Positions 11,470 through 25,000 of a DNA stretch of 64,000 nt are shown one piece after another (the first letter of the stretch is position 1; every line of letters begins with the position of its first letter). Source of the DNA: Aporrectodea caliginosa (lineage: Eukaryota > Annelida > Clitellata > Crassiclitellata > Lumbricidae); NCBI GenBank assembly GCA_020284085.1, contig JACEVL010000289.1:329501-393500 (forward strand), in the 5' to 3' direction. Position numbers and translations under genes: made by a program. Under the pieces are notes generated by a model. It had not been told where the DNA came from and did no database searches. It was given only the letters and a program-made list of their open reading frames with translations.

Positions 11470-11536
11470 CTGAAGTTGAAAGACTTCCATTTGTGGGTCT
11501 TGGGACCCAAAAAATGGAAGTCTTCCAACTTCCAAG
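11470..11536. other. Near-perfect hairpin with a stem of about 30 bp
   Basis: The arm tgaagttgaaagacttccat is followed by GGGTC-ttg-GGACCC and then by atggaagtcttccaacttcc. The loop is only a few bases and there are two or three mismatches. It could be a tiny palindromic repeat or a hairpin-RNA precursor; nothing here separates these. Confidence 0.6.
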
Positions 11537-11594
11537 AAGGCACAATTACCAAACTTCCGGTTTATGCGGGTTCCAACCTCTCCTGAAAAGTTAC

Positions 11595-11695
11595 TGTGTG
11601 GGGTCATTGAGTAAGATTTTCACTCACAGGTGCTCAATGCCATCAACTGATGATGCTTGGTCATTAAATAATTGCGCCTAATAAATGCATAATAA
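11595..11695 (+). mobile_element. SINE family B, 3' part
   Basis: Matches the body and tail of family B (tttcactcacaggtgctcaa, gatgatgcttggtcattaaa, then aataaatgc). The tRNA-like head is missing. Confidence 0.65.
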
Positions 11696-12338
11696 AATAG
11701 CTACCATAAACTTTAAGTTAGCTGGTAAAATTCAGAATTTATAAATAAATTTTAAGCATCGATCAATCAATATTTTACCAATCAATATTTGATTGACCAC
11801 CACAATTATAATACAGGCACATAGTTAAAAAAATCATATGCAAGGTGTCAATAGGTAAGCCTACAGGAACATATGGTTCCACTTACAGGATCACCCTAAT
11901 TGTATAGATAGATTCCTAGAGGTTTGACTGGAATGAATGAAGTTTCCTGGAGTTGCACAATATAATGCGAATTATTACATTTTGCCGGGCTATTTCTTAG
12001 GTTACTGTGTTTAAATCACTTTTGAAACAGTTGAGAATCTATGCATTTAACAATTCTGGTAAAGTATGAGTTAGGACTGTTAGGTAGTTTATGGATCGCC
12101 AGGATCGGGTCTACATACTCGCCAAAGTTCCTCACAGCTGTTTTGGTATGAAAATTTATGGAGAACTTTATGCCTTTTATACCGAACTATTATATAGGTT
12201 AGTTAATCGAAAACACTGAATCTGGTACAGTTTATAGAAAATATGACACGACGCACGAACTTTTGAATGTTGTATAGCAGAGTGATATCTTACTTACTTA
12301 TATCTAGGGGTAGTTTTAAGACTAATAGCGTTTCAAAT
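11696..12338. other. AT-rich gene-free stretch
   Basis: No open coding structure or clear repeat family was seen. It lies between the SINE tail at 11695 and the MITE at 12339, and would be upstream promoter territory of the NT5DC gene. Confidence 0.4.
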
Positions 12339-12790
12339 CAGGGTTGCCAGGTCGTCGCGAAAAGCGCGAGTTGGGCTACTTTTCAATGCGCTCGCGACTG
12401 AAAATTTCGTCCTCGCGACCTCGCGCTATTTGGGCTACTTTTGAATTGTCCCGCGGTCGCGACGGCGACATTATAAATTCACATAAATTGACCGCAGTAG
12501 GCTATTGAGTCACTGTCCTAGCTACTATTCTTATGTGGTGTGTCTTAGTTAGTAATAAAAACATGCTCTACGGAGAACCGACTAGTCTACGGTAAGCACG
12601 AAGCAGTCTGCCATCTAAATTTTTACGTCAAGGGTTTCACCACGTGTCTTGACGAAACCAAAATAGTATGACTATTGACATACCTAGCAAAAATGTATTA
12701 ACGTTTTCATTTAGCTGTTCAGCTCGCGACTGTTGGGCTACTTTTAGTCGAGACTTCGCGACAAAGCACTTTCGAAATCTGGCAACCCTG
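12339..12790 (+). mobile_element. hAT-like MITE immediately upstream of the NT5DC start
   Basis: A 452-bp element with termini CAGGGTTGCCAG and CTGGCAACCCTG and a perfect 8-bp target duplication tttcaaat (12331-12338 and 12791-12798). The interior has subterminal repeats of gggctactttt and many CG-rich tcgcgac motifs. Its right end is 14 bp from the ATG at 12805, so it lies in the 5' UTR or core promoter of the next gene. Confidence 0.9.
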
Positions 12791-12804
12791 TTTCAAATGG
12801 TTCA

Positions 12805-13003
12805 ATGGTAGCAGCAGCAAGTATGGCGGTCGTTGAAAGGTCGTCAGCTGTTATTATCCATCGATTTAATTCCATTCTTCGATGGTCTTCTAAACAGTTT
12901 ATTCTGGGACATAAATCGAACTGTCGCCATCATTCGTTCTGGAATAATAGTTCTGGAATAAATCTGTGGGAAGAGTACAGAGCCCTACAGCAGACGACCA
13001 ATG
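12805..13003 (+). CDS. NT5DC2/3: Proposed first coding exon of the NT5DC gene
   Basis: An open stretch from ATG 12805 (second in-frame ATG at 12823) ends at a GT donor (g|gtaacg) leaving one base of a codon. Exon 2 at 14402 begins with exactly the two bases needed, giving Ala before RHLPLDKD. The first 60 residues are rich in Arg, Lys, His, Ser and hydrophobics with few acids, which looks like a mitochondrial presequence. It is followed by NLWEEYRAL, a plausible mature start. The exon is assigned by phase, position and composition, not by homology of the presequence itself. Confidence 0.75.
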
Positions 13004-16000
13004 GTAACGATGAAGCTGTCTATTAATCTGAGGCACGCGAGCCGGCTTATTACGTGTTATGTATGTATGTATGTATGTATGTATGTATGTATGTATGTAT
13101 GTATGTATGTATGTATGTATGTATGTATGTATGTATGAGCACTTGTTATAGCGCCTCTTCAAGATGTCTACTCAGAGGCGCTCCCGACTACAGCGCGGAC
13201 ACTGAAGCGCATGAGCAATAGCGAGTGAAGGACTTGCCCAGGGTCCCTACGCGGCGGCTTGAGGTGGATTCGAACACGCAACCCTCCGGCTGCAAGGCAC
13301 CGAACATACCCATATACCAATCCCGTAGTTTAGGTTGGTAAATTATTTCATATGGTCAGTTTAAAATGGAAGCTGGATTGATGATAAAATTGTTTCCCTA
13401 AATGGAAGTGGGATTGATGAAATAATTTTCCTGCAAATAGAACCTGGGTCGATAGAAGCCGGATTGATAAAAATAATTGTTTCTGTAAGTAGAGAATAGT
13501 TCTTTCTGAAATTAAGGTTCCATTGATGAAACATTTTTTTGCTTAAAGAGAATTTTGGTAATTTTTTCATTAAATGGAAGTTGGATTGATGAAATAATTT
13601 TGTCCGATGAAATGGAGGCTCAATTGATGGTAGTTATAATGGATATAGGTAGACTGCTTACTTGCCAACGTCAAGTACGGCATTGAAGACATTGAAATAA
13701 TTTTACCAACCTAAACTACGGGATTACTATTTTGTGCCATAAGAAATGTTGGTGTTACACATTGGCAGATTGTTTGGGGTTTGCAGGTTCGATCCCTAAG
13801 TTGGTCATTATTAGGCAAGTCAAAGCACGAATAGTCGTTGAATACTCGTCGCTAATGATTCAGCGTTGACAACATGTAATGACCCTGCGTAAGTAAATGC
13901 AATGTGACCCAATTCGACATAATTGATTTTGATTAAGTTCAAAAGCTGCCAGTAAATTTCCAGGAAACTAGGCATGGTCAAAATTTCAAGAATTGAGATG
14001 GAGTCTCCAGGCTCTGTGCCCAATCTTTAGGTTTGATAGGCCAACATCAAAATGCTACAATAGGAAAATAAATGATTACAAAACCTAGATGCCAACCCAA
14101 GTCAATCACAACTGGCCAGATTAAAACTTAAGCAGTATACCATTTATTCGTAAAATTAATAACCACTTGTGAGATGATGTTGGTGATAAAAGTAAAAATA
14201 ATTTTAATGATGCTGTACAGTTGCGATGTCATATAATGGTTCAACAACTTTTGTGTTGAAAACTGACTTATGGAAAATTCGTCGTTCGACTCCATGAGTA
14301 TTTTACGGAAGCAAGCCCACACAGATTTCATGTAGTTTAACTAGTCTTGAGAGTTGCCAAAGAGTTATATTTAAGAGAAACCTGTCTTTCTCTGAATTCA
14401 GCTCGACATCTACCACTAGACAAAGACCCTCGTGCGGTTTACGCAAACAACGAACTGAACTTACGAGAGATCGATGTTTACGGCTTCGACTACGACTACA
14501 CGATTGCTGTCTACCGCAAAAGCCTCAACCGACTCATTTACGATCTTGGCCGCGACTTGCTCGTTTCACACTTGAAGGTGATATCTGAAAGTTTTTTGTT
14601 CATTATCGTATCGTATCTAAACATATATAGAGTGCCTCTCGCAGCATAGACTTTTCAGAGGCGCTTAGCATTAGGGTAAGAAAGGCTCTGGAAACTTAGT
14701 GGTTGAGCACTCCTGGGGCGCTACATAAATGTTTTGTGACATTACGTAGCCTTGTTGCATGGAGTGTGCAGATTCAAGACTTCCTGAGACAGATAATGAT
14801 TTTTTCTTTTTGACTATGATCTCACATAAGCAAATAAGTATAGTCTTTATTACCCAGTATGGCCAGTAACCAATTGCTGATCGAACTTTGGTGTGCAGAC
14901 ATCTTATAAACAGTTAAAAGCATAGCATCCTAACAATAAATGTTTTGCGCGTCAGGCTGTCGGCTGGGCGGATTATGTGGTCATGGGCAAGGGGACGGAG
15001 GAAGTAGGTCATCGGTTGAATGTTCGTAAGTGGTCATCGGCTGATGTGCTTCATGAATGATAATGGCACTACAGAAGTCAGATTAGATTAGATTAGATAA
15101 TAAACAGAGCTTTGCATTTTTGTAAAAAAATTGTAACATCCACCACTTGTGAATAAGCTGGTGCACTGTGCTTAGCTTTAGAGTTTCACTTTGGAAATTT
15201 TGAGATTACAAGTATGAACATTCGTTTATTGATCAGGACTATTTGTATGTTGACCGTACACTGTCAGTGGGAAGATGAGATGGCAAGGGAGAGGACTGAC
15301 CACCCACCCTCATATGCCGAGGCTAAGATAAATGAAGTCGCGAACACAACACAATACAACTGGGGCGCAGTGGTGTCGAGGTATGTTCGGTGCCTTGCAG
15401 CTGGAGGGTTGCGGGTTCGAATCCACCTCAAAGCTGCCGCGTAGGGACCCTGGACAAGTCCCTCACTCGCAATTGCTCATGCGCTTCGGCGTGAAACTCC
15501 GATTCAGCGTCCGCGCTGTAGTCGGGAGCGCCTCTGAATAGGAATCTGGTAGGGGCGCTATAAAAACGATGCAAGATGGCGCCTATGGCGTGTTAACACT
15601 GGTCAGTCACGGCTATGTTTATAAATTGATTTTTTCAAAGAATCGGATTATATCTTATGCGTATAAGTTGACTAATAGTTTTCTTATCGTCTTCAGAGTT
15701 TATTGTTCGCTTTTTGGATTATTTTCGATTCCTCAGGATTTTATTTTGGCGTGTTTTGTTACGAGTATCGTGCCATGTCTACGCCTCCTGTGTACGCCCT
15801 TGTATACACCGCTGACCTAATTAGGTCGCTCAACACAAGCCCGTCGCCTCCTTGCCGGCTGATTCGTAAGACGCTGTTTCGTTTCGGACTATGGCGCCCG
15901 GCATATCTTCGGTCCCTTCCATGTCCGTCTTCGCCTTCTAGTCGACCGGAGCCCTGCCGATCGGAGCCTTCGTCCTCGTCGGCTATCCGTCTTGCTACTC

Positions 16001-19000
16001 TCAATATACGTTCTTTGAAAAACAAATACGTTCCAACAGCAGACATGATCGTGGCCAATGACTTGGATGTCTTGGTCATCGTCGAGTCTTGGCATCTCTC
16101 TTCCACTGATGTTGCTGTCCGTCGTGCTGCTCCGTCTGGCTTCCAGTTCCTCGATCGTCCGAGGGTAGATGACACTGGTGTGGCTATACGAGGAGGTGGG
16201 CTGATCGTCTACCACCGAAGCCAGTTGAGTGCGAAGAGGATTGAGCTGGCCAGGACCCCGTCGACCTTCGAGGCTCTCGCGGTCTCCCTGTCATCTAAGC
16301 GTGGTCCAACTACGCTCCTGGCCGTATACCGTCCTGGCTCCTCACCTCCCTCGTCGGCGTTCTTTGATGAGCTCCTGGCTCTATTAGAACAATTTGCGCT
16401 TCACAACACACAGCTGGTTCTCACCGGGGACCTCAACCTACATCTGGAGGACTCATCACTCTCGGAATCCATGGAATTTGCTGCGGTTTTGGAACAGTTC
16501 GGGCTGAAGCAACATGTCACAGAACCCACACACTTGCTGGGTGGCTGGCTCGATGTCATCGTCACCAGAGATGACTGCCGGGTGTCAGATGTGACTGTCT
16601 TTCCTCCTGTTCTCTCCGACCATGGTCTCGTCGCTGCCTCAATCCCCTTCATCTACGAGCCTCTTCTTCTCGCTGTTCGTCAGATCCGTAACTGGAAAAG
16701 TCTTGACCGTTCTGCATTTTGTTCAGCACTCCGAGCTCATCCTCTCTTTGCTGATCTTCAGTCGTCCACCGGGCGCTCTACAACAGAGCTGTTCAGCTCT
16801 TATGAGACCGCGTTGTCTGGTCTCATAGACACATTTCTACCGTTGCGCAGCGTCCAATCGCGCTACCGTCCATCTTCTCCGTGGTTTGATGCAGAGTGCC
16901 GGAAGCTCCGACGACAGGCACGACGGCTTGAGAGAATCTACAGAAGAACACGCTCTCCGGCTGATCGGGCCGCGTGGGTCCGCTTCGTTAGAGAAATGCA
17001 TATCTCGTATCGTGCCAGAGAACGTGAATACTGGGAGGCCATCATCACTCGCCAGTCGAAAGATCCGAAAAGGCTGTGGACCACTTTCAATGGCCTCCTT
17101 GGTCGTCAGAGGGGTGGTCGTCAGTCGGAGTCTCCTCCGCCATTCTCTGCAGAGGCATTCCTGGAGCGATTCTCTGCCAAGATTTCATCTATTCGGAGTT
17201 CCACTGCTGACTCTTCTCCGCCTACGTTTTCTACCACGGAGCATCGGCTTCCTGCTCTCCAGGAGATTTCGAGTTTGGACCTCCGTCGACTCATCCTCTC
17301 CTCTGCCGCCAAGACGTGCGAGTTGGATCCTGCACCAACATTTCTTGTTCAGGAATTAATTGACGATCTCCTTCCCTTCCTCACTGTTCTGTGCAACTGT
17401 TCGATTCGTGAGGCATGCCTACCAGTCTCACAGAAGCGTTCCGTTCTTCTACCAGTTCTGAAGCACGATGGTCTGGACCAGAGTGATCCAGCAAACTATC
17501 GCCCCATTGCGAATGTAACTTTTTTGTCTAAAATACTGGAACGCATTGTTGCTAACCAGCTGATTACTTATCTAGATGTGAATGAATTGATTCCGTCGCA
17601 GCAGTCGGGTTTCCGTCGGAATCACTCCACGGAGACTCTCCTGCTTCGGCTTTTGTCAGACTTCTATAGCGCAGTTGACTGTGGTCAGGTTACTCTCCTT
17701 GCTCTTTTTGATGTAAGCTCTGCTTTTGACTGTGTAGACCACTCCATTCTCTTGCAGCGCCTCTCTACTTCCTTTGGCTTGGTGGACCAGCCTCTAGAAT
17801 GGCTTAGATCTTTTTAACTGACCGCTCAAATTGTGTAGTCCTTGGTTCGTCCAGGTCTCTTTGGGTCCCTGCCCCTTTGGGTGTGCCCCAGGGTTCTGTC
17901 CTGGGCCCGCTGCTTTATCTTCTTTATACTGCTGATGTCTGCTCCTTGTTGACCTCTCAGGGGCTTCTACACCAACTATTTGCCGATGATGTGCAAGCCT
18001 ACATCCACACCCATTCAGCCGATGCGGTGGCTACTGTGAGTCAGATGTGTCTGACTATGGATGTCCTCTCTTCTTGGATGGCCTCCAATCGGCTACTCTT
18101 AAATCCCTCTAAAACACAGCTCATTTGGCTGGGTAGCCGTAGACAACTGCAGGGTATCGACTTTCCTCAACTTACCCTGCTCTTTCCTCACATAACTTTT
18201 TCCCTCACAGTTCGTGATCTGGGACTTTCTCTTGACTCCGAGCTTACTTTATCTCAACATGTGAACTCAATTGCACGGAGTTGTTATTATCAGCTTCGTC
18301 AGCTTCGAGTGGTCTCTCGCTCTCTCTCTCATGATGCAGTTGTGGTCCTTGTTCATGCCTTTGTTACTAGTCGAATTGACCACTGTTCCTCACTACTTGC
18401 TGGCCTTCCTCTTGGTGTTTTGGGGCGACTAGATCGAGTTCTACGCTCGGCTGCTCGGCTTATTGGACGGCTTCCTAAGTACTCTCCTGTCTCTGCATAC
18501 ATGCGTGATGTGTTGCATTGGCTGCCTGTGTCTCAGCGTATCTCATATCGCATTGCTGCTCTTGTTTCTTGTTGTGTTCTTGGCTGCGCTCCATCTTACT
18601 TGCGTGATCTTTGCCGCCCAGTGTCTGTTGTTCCAGCGCGTCGGGTGCTTCGCTCTGCGACGAGGGGTGAGTTCCTTGTTCCACGGACTCGCTTGGCTAT
18701 TAGGCAGCGCCGTGCTTTCTCGGTTGTTGGCCCTTCCATTTGGAATGACCTACCACTTAAGCTCCGTTTTTTACTTGTAGGCCATCTGACAGGGTTCTAC
18801 AAGTCCCTCAAGTCTTTTTTCTTTAGTCGTGGCTGGGCCGGGAGCGCTCCTGAGTAGTTTCTTGAAGGGGCGCTATATAAATGCTCTGAATGAATGAATG
18901 AATGAACAAGTGTTCAAATACAATACAATACAATACAATACAATTTAATTCCTATGGCTACCCCAGGGCTAGCTTAAGGGTCTGGTCTTCTTCTCCTTCT

Positions 19001-22000
19001 AGGTTGATGAAAACTTTCAAGCTATTATTGTTCTGCTTAGATGCAACGATCAACTGATTCCATGTGTATTATAAGGAAGTTGTAATGGTGCTATATAAAG
19101 TTTATAGACATTGTTAATCTAAATGGTTTTTTGTAAATCGTTTCTTTCAGTACCCAAAAGACATCACCCTTCCTCAGCATGAATACGACCCACGGTTTGC
19201 CGTTCGTGGCCTTCACTGTGACGTTCAAAAGGTGGGTGATAAAAAAATTAATTAATATAAATTATTATAAAATTAGCTAATATACCAAGTCTATGTCTAT
19301 GTCTTCAACCATCCTCGATCCGAGGGTTGGTCGCTCCATGGACAAGTCTTCTCCACCTTTTTCTATCTTCCGTCTCTGTCAACAATCGATGAAAAGGCAT
19401 ATTCATCCACGTGCTTATGTTGTTAAGCCATCCCATTCTCGGTCTTCCCCGCGTCCTTGTTCCTGGTACAGTTCCCTGTATGATCTCCTTTTCCAGGCAG
19501 TTTCCCTGTTTCCTCATCAAATGCCCAAAGTATGTAAGTTTCCTTCTTTTAATCTGATCAAGTAGGCTTCTTTCCGTTTCTGTTTTCTCTAACACCCACT
19601 CATTTCTTTTTTCTATCCATGATACTCTCAGAATCTGTCTTAGGCATTTCATTTCAAACGCATTTATTCTTTCTTCCTCTTTTTTCTTGATAGTCCAACT
19701 TTCACACCCGTATGTTGCTACTGGCCATACCAAAACCCTCATGAGTTTCATCTAGCCAGAGTATATACCAAGTATTTGGCATAAATTTTATTAATATTAT
19801 TATTATTAATATTATTATTTTTTTAAATTTATTATGAGTCAAATTTATTTCTTCATAATTCATATTATTATTATTATTATTCATATTATTATTATTATTA
19901 TTCATATTATTATTATTATTATTATTATTATTGCTACTACGACTACTACTGCTGCTGCTGCTGCTCGTAGTTGTAGTAGTAGTAGTCGTATGCATTTATT
20001 AAGCACCACTATCTAATGTCCAAGCATCAATTGATGGTGCTGAGGAATTGTGAGTGAAGGACTTGTTCAAGGCGCCCAAAGTAGTAGGGAAGGAGAATTG
20101 AACCCGTACGCTCCATGTTACAAAGTGCACGCTCTAACCAATCAGCTACCATGTCCTGTGGTACTTTAATTAGGAAATTAGTATAACATATAGCAAACCA
20201 TTTTATTTATAAGTTTAGTTGTTATTATTACTGCTCATTTAATAAGCATTTATTCAATGGCGCTGAGCGGTTGTGAGTGAATGATTTGCTGAAGGTCTTT
20301 ACACTGTCTCAGAGGAGGAGGCTCTCACTCACACTGTCTGTGTTAGAGCGAATGCCACAAGGTCCAAGAATAGATACATAGATAGAGAATTTTGAAAACA
20401 TTGTAATTTTGTTGTGTTTTCTTGATGTTATAGGGTATACTTTTAAAAATAGATGCATTTCATCATATACAGCTGGGCACCGTCTACAGGTGAAGAAGCT
20501 TTCTCAGTTTGGAATACATAATCTGAATCTAACTCTAATTTCTGGATTCTCATATCTAATCATAGATACTAATCTAATCTGTGAATTCTAATCTAGTCTG
20601 TGGGCACTAGTTTAATCTGTAGGTTCTAATCTTATCTGTGAATTCTAATATTATCTCTGGATACTATTCTAAGCTGCAGTGGAGGCGCCAGGATTTCAGG
20701 TTTTGGGGCTAAAGCTCCAAGCCATTCCCTTTTGTCCCCTCCTCCCTGTGATTTGCAGTGATTTCCCCTTTTTTTGGGGGCTGAGTCACAGTTAGGGGGC
20801 TAAGCCCCTGGCGCCGCCACTGCTAAGCGGTAGGTTCTAATCTTATCTGTGAATTCTAATATTATCTCTGGATACTATTCTAATCATAGTTGTAAAAAAG
20901 GTTTTTTTCGTTTTTTATTATTTTCGAAAAAATGTCGGTTTTTTCGTTTTTTATTTCTGGTCTCGTTTTTTTCCGTTTTTTATTTTTTGTATGTAACTTT
21001 ATTTATTTATTAACTCTCTGTTACTATTTGTTTAATTTTATTTTTGTCTGATATCCCTTACATTGTCTCCGTCCTTTCAAGGATTCATCTTATTATACGT
21101 CACCATTTAGTGTCATCAGTTGAGAAATAAACAGCACAGTACAAGAAATAAAATTTATAAAAGTTATTTGAATTTCTAAGTTATCCAAAATGTTGTCTTT
21201 GTACTCCGTAATCTCTGATTGACTGATAAACTGACGGATATTACTCCATATCAAGTTCTTATATAAGTCAGAATTATTAGTAGACCTACAATTTTTAATT
21301 AAGTACACTCTATACTTACAAAGTTTAGCTTTTAATTGCTTATAAAATTATCAGCTTGGATTTATGTGGACTTATGTATACAATTTAAATTTGAAAAGAT
21401 TTCATATATTTTTAATTTCTCAATTTCTTTTTCAACCAAACTTAGGATAAAGAAAATAATTGTTGTAGATTACTGTTACTTGGTGTTTACTAATAAAGTT
21501 ATGTTATTTGCTGATTAAAATTAAATTGTGTAATCAAGGTTTTTAATTTTAAAATGCAGTAAAAGATGTAGAAAAGTCAAATTATCTTCTTTTCCGTTTT
21601 TTTCTCGTTTTTTTCCGTTTTTATTTTTTTCTCAATAAAACGACGTTTTTTTCCGTTTTTTATTTTGATTTGATCGTTTTTAACAACTATGATTCTAATA
21701 TGTAGACTCTAATCTTATCTGTGAATTCTAATATTATCTCTGGATACTATTATAATCTGTAGATTCTAGTTGAATCTCTGGATTCTTATCTAATAAATGG
21801 ATATTATTCTAATCTCTGGATTCTAATCCAATGGATAGTTGGATACTAACCTATTCTGTGGACTGTACCTTAATTTCTGGATTTGTATTTAATCAGTTGT
21901 CACAGATCAAATGAATTTCAATATGTGGATTTATAATTTAAGCTGTAGATTCTAATATATTTTTTATTTTAATTTAATTCTGGATTATGTTAATCCCTAC

Positions 22001-25000
22001 TGAATCATTATTAGGAGTCAAGTTCCAATCTTGTTGCAGTTTAAAGTTTTATAATAGATCAAGTTAATACAGTTGTGATTAGATGTATTAAAATAAGATG
22101 GTCCAATCCAGACCAAAACTAGGTTAAGTCCAGGTCAGATAGGGTGAGTGCGGGTCAGATGAGGTTAAACCACACCAGATTAGGTCAATCTACTACAAAT
22201 AGGGTCAGTTCAATTCAGATGAGGTTAATCCTAGATTAGATTAATCCAAGTTGTAGTTTGCCATCACGGATTTGGTTCATATAAATGTATAATATATTTG
22301 ATTTTTTGGCAGAGGATTGCATCCTGTGGCTGATGCTGAAGTCAAAGAATTGTACCATGGCTCACACGTTGACATCGAAAGCCTTAGCGGATTCTACGGC
22401 GTGGTATGTGCCTTTCTAGAATGTCATAAAAAGCAGAGAGTTAAGGTAGGGTAGGGTGCAGGACCCATAATGGGACTTGGCCGGTTGGTTAGAGCGTTCG
22501 GCCTGTAACGCAGAGAGTACGGGTTCGAGCTATATAAGTCTGCAATTGTACAGTCAGGAGTGGTTATCAGCAACAAAGTGCGGGATCTTGAAGGATTTGG
22601 AGTCAGTGAGACAAAGATGAATTGAAGTCTAACAAATGGTTTGCCAAGTGTTTGTAAGATATTTAATGTTTGTTAAACTGGTTGTGTTTGTAAGATATTT
22701 GATGTTTGTTAAACTGGTTGTGTTTGTGTTGGCAGGGTCCCAAGATGCATCAGTTCATGGATTTGTTTGCGCTGCCTGAAATGACGCTGTTCGCAAATGT
22801 CATCGAAGTAGGTTGTTCTTCTTTGCTTCTTTGAATGACTTGTGTCGTGCTATAAACCATGTCGTTGGATGACTCCTGTCATGAAATATGGATTGCTGTT
22901 GAAGAATGACTCATGTCATGGTGTCATTGATTGACTCTGTTGTGAAATGTAAACTGCTGTTGTAAAATGACTTGTGTGAATTTTGTCAGAGCATGATTGA
23001 TGACGTAGAATGACTTGTGTCACAGCTTGGAATAAGGTCGTGAAATCAGTTGTGTCCTAGATTGTCACATCATGACATGTTATGCTTTCTTTAATGGCAC
23101 TTTCACAGAGTTTTAATTGCTTTTTTTTAGGTAATTACATTGGGAAAGAATTTACAGGGCATCGTAATTGAATGTACGTCTGTGTTACATGTAAAGTTTT
23201 ATGATGTTGTGTTACAGTTTTTCACGCAACATGACATAACGTACGATCCTGAGTACGTCTTCTATGACGTTAAGGTACGAATGCGTTACGTACTTTCTTT
23301 TGTGTAAATGTAGTAATCAAATGTAATATAATGTCTATATATGTATATGTATATAATATATATTTATTCATTCATTCATTCAGTCTTGGAACTTACGTAG
23401 TACCCCTTCAAGAAACCTACTCCGGGGCGCTCCCAGCCCAGCCACGGCTAAAGCAAAAAGACTTGAGTGATTTATAAAACACCAGTTTGATTGGTGATTG
23501 GTCAGAGGTAACAAGCTCAGCTCCGACGGGAGGTCATTCCAGATGGAGGGCCTGCAACCGAGAGATACAGTAACATGATTTGATCCTCTTAGGGGTCGTC
23601 CATTAATTATGTCAACAAATTTTAGGTTTTTTTGACCCCCTTCCCCTCTTGTCAACAACTGTCAAACATTGACGGACCCCCCAAAAATTATGTCAACAAT
23701 CCCAGAACCCCCTACCGGCAGCGTAGCCAGACTGACTTTTTCTCAATGACCTTTTTTAGAGATTTGAACTCCAATGACCGTTTTTAGACATTTTTCCTGA
23801 TGACCTTTTTTTAGTCATTTACCATATTTTTGATTTATTCCCAAAAAGTTTGTTGACGTCAACTTGGACCAAACCCCCTCCCCCTGTCAACAACTGTCAA
23901 ATTTTTCCAAACCCCTCCCCTATTTGTTGACATAATTAATGGACGACCCCTTACTTGGATGATCAGCGATGGTTTCCTCTATTTGCCTTATTTAGACTGT
24001 CTCTCTGTGTTAGCGGACTGCTCGTCTGATGCTGACCCGAGTTATGGCCTGGTTTTGATGCACCATCGGTTGATGCCTTGTGCATTAGACACCATTAGAT
24101 TTACGGCCGGGATTTACGGTTCCCTCGCTACTGCACATCATTGTGAGCTCACTGGACCTTCCCTTGCACTGGACCTTCCTTGAGGAACATTCATTCTCTA
24201 GACATGCATCCTCTTTTAAAAGATCTTCTGTATCCATCACCATCAGGAAAGGAAAGGTAATAAGATAGGGTAAGGCAGTGTAAGGTTCGTTAAGGTACTT
24301 GAGGTTAGTTAAAGGTACTTAAGGTTAGCTAAAGGTACTTAAGGTTAGCTAAAGGTACTTAAGGTTAGCTAAAGGTACTTAAGGTTAGCCAAAGGTACTT
24401 GAGGTTAGTTAACCCTTTAACGACGAGCGTGTACTAAAATGTATGGGAAACCAGTAGCAGCTTGTCGTTAAAGGGTTACGGTTCATTCATTCATTCATTC
24501 TTGGGACTTATATAGCACCCCTTCAATGAATGGCCACTGCTGAGAGTGGCACTATAAATTAACAAATACAATTAAGGTACTTAAGGTTTACTTAAAGTTA
24601 GCTAAAGGTACTTGAGGTTTGTTAAGGTTAGTTAAAGGTACTTGAGATCCGTTAAAGTTACTTAGGGCTAGTTAAAGGTACTACGGTTTTTAAGGTACTT
24701 AACTTTAAGTACCTTTGCCTAGCCTCAAGTACCTTGATCACGTCCTTCACTCGCAGTAGATCATTGCCATCAATTGATATTTGGTCATTAGATAGTGGTG
24801 CTTAATAAATGTGTATCATTCTGCAGAGGATTTTAGATATATTTATTTTGTTACGCTGTGTATTTAATTTGATGAATTTCTATTGTTTATATTCTTGTCG
24901 ATGTGGTCGTTCGCAGAATACAATTAGTAGTCTTCACAGCAGCGGAGTCATTCACCGAGCAATCGAAGACAACCTCGGTAAGACATCCTCCATTCATGTC

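Larger units (their letters stand above)
20560..21900. repeat. Degenerate tandem array, gattctaatctaatctgtg type
   Basis: Irregular units of about 17-20 bp (tctgtgaattctaatctaat) run through intron 4 of NT5DC. Two hAT-like elements (20677-20822 and 20885-21691) have landed inside it. The same ~50-bp segment (ttctaatcttatctgtgaat..) recurs on both sides of each insertion. Confidence 0.75.
24276..24720. repeat. 20-bp tandem repeat aaggttagctaaaggtactt
   Basis: Several perfect and many decayed units, interrupted by a mini-element (24413-24475) and a LINE tail (24482-24560). Confidence 0.85.

Noticed and set aside
19702..20016. Open frames of Asn, Ile or Thr runs near 19.7-20.0 kb
   Set aside because: Translations of trinucleotide microsatellites.
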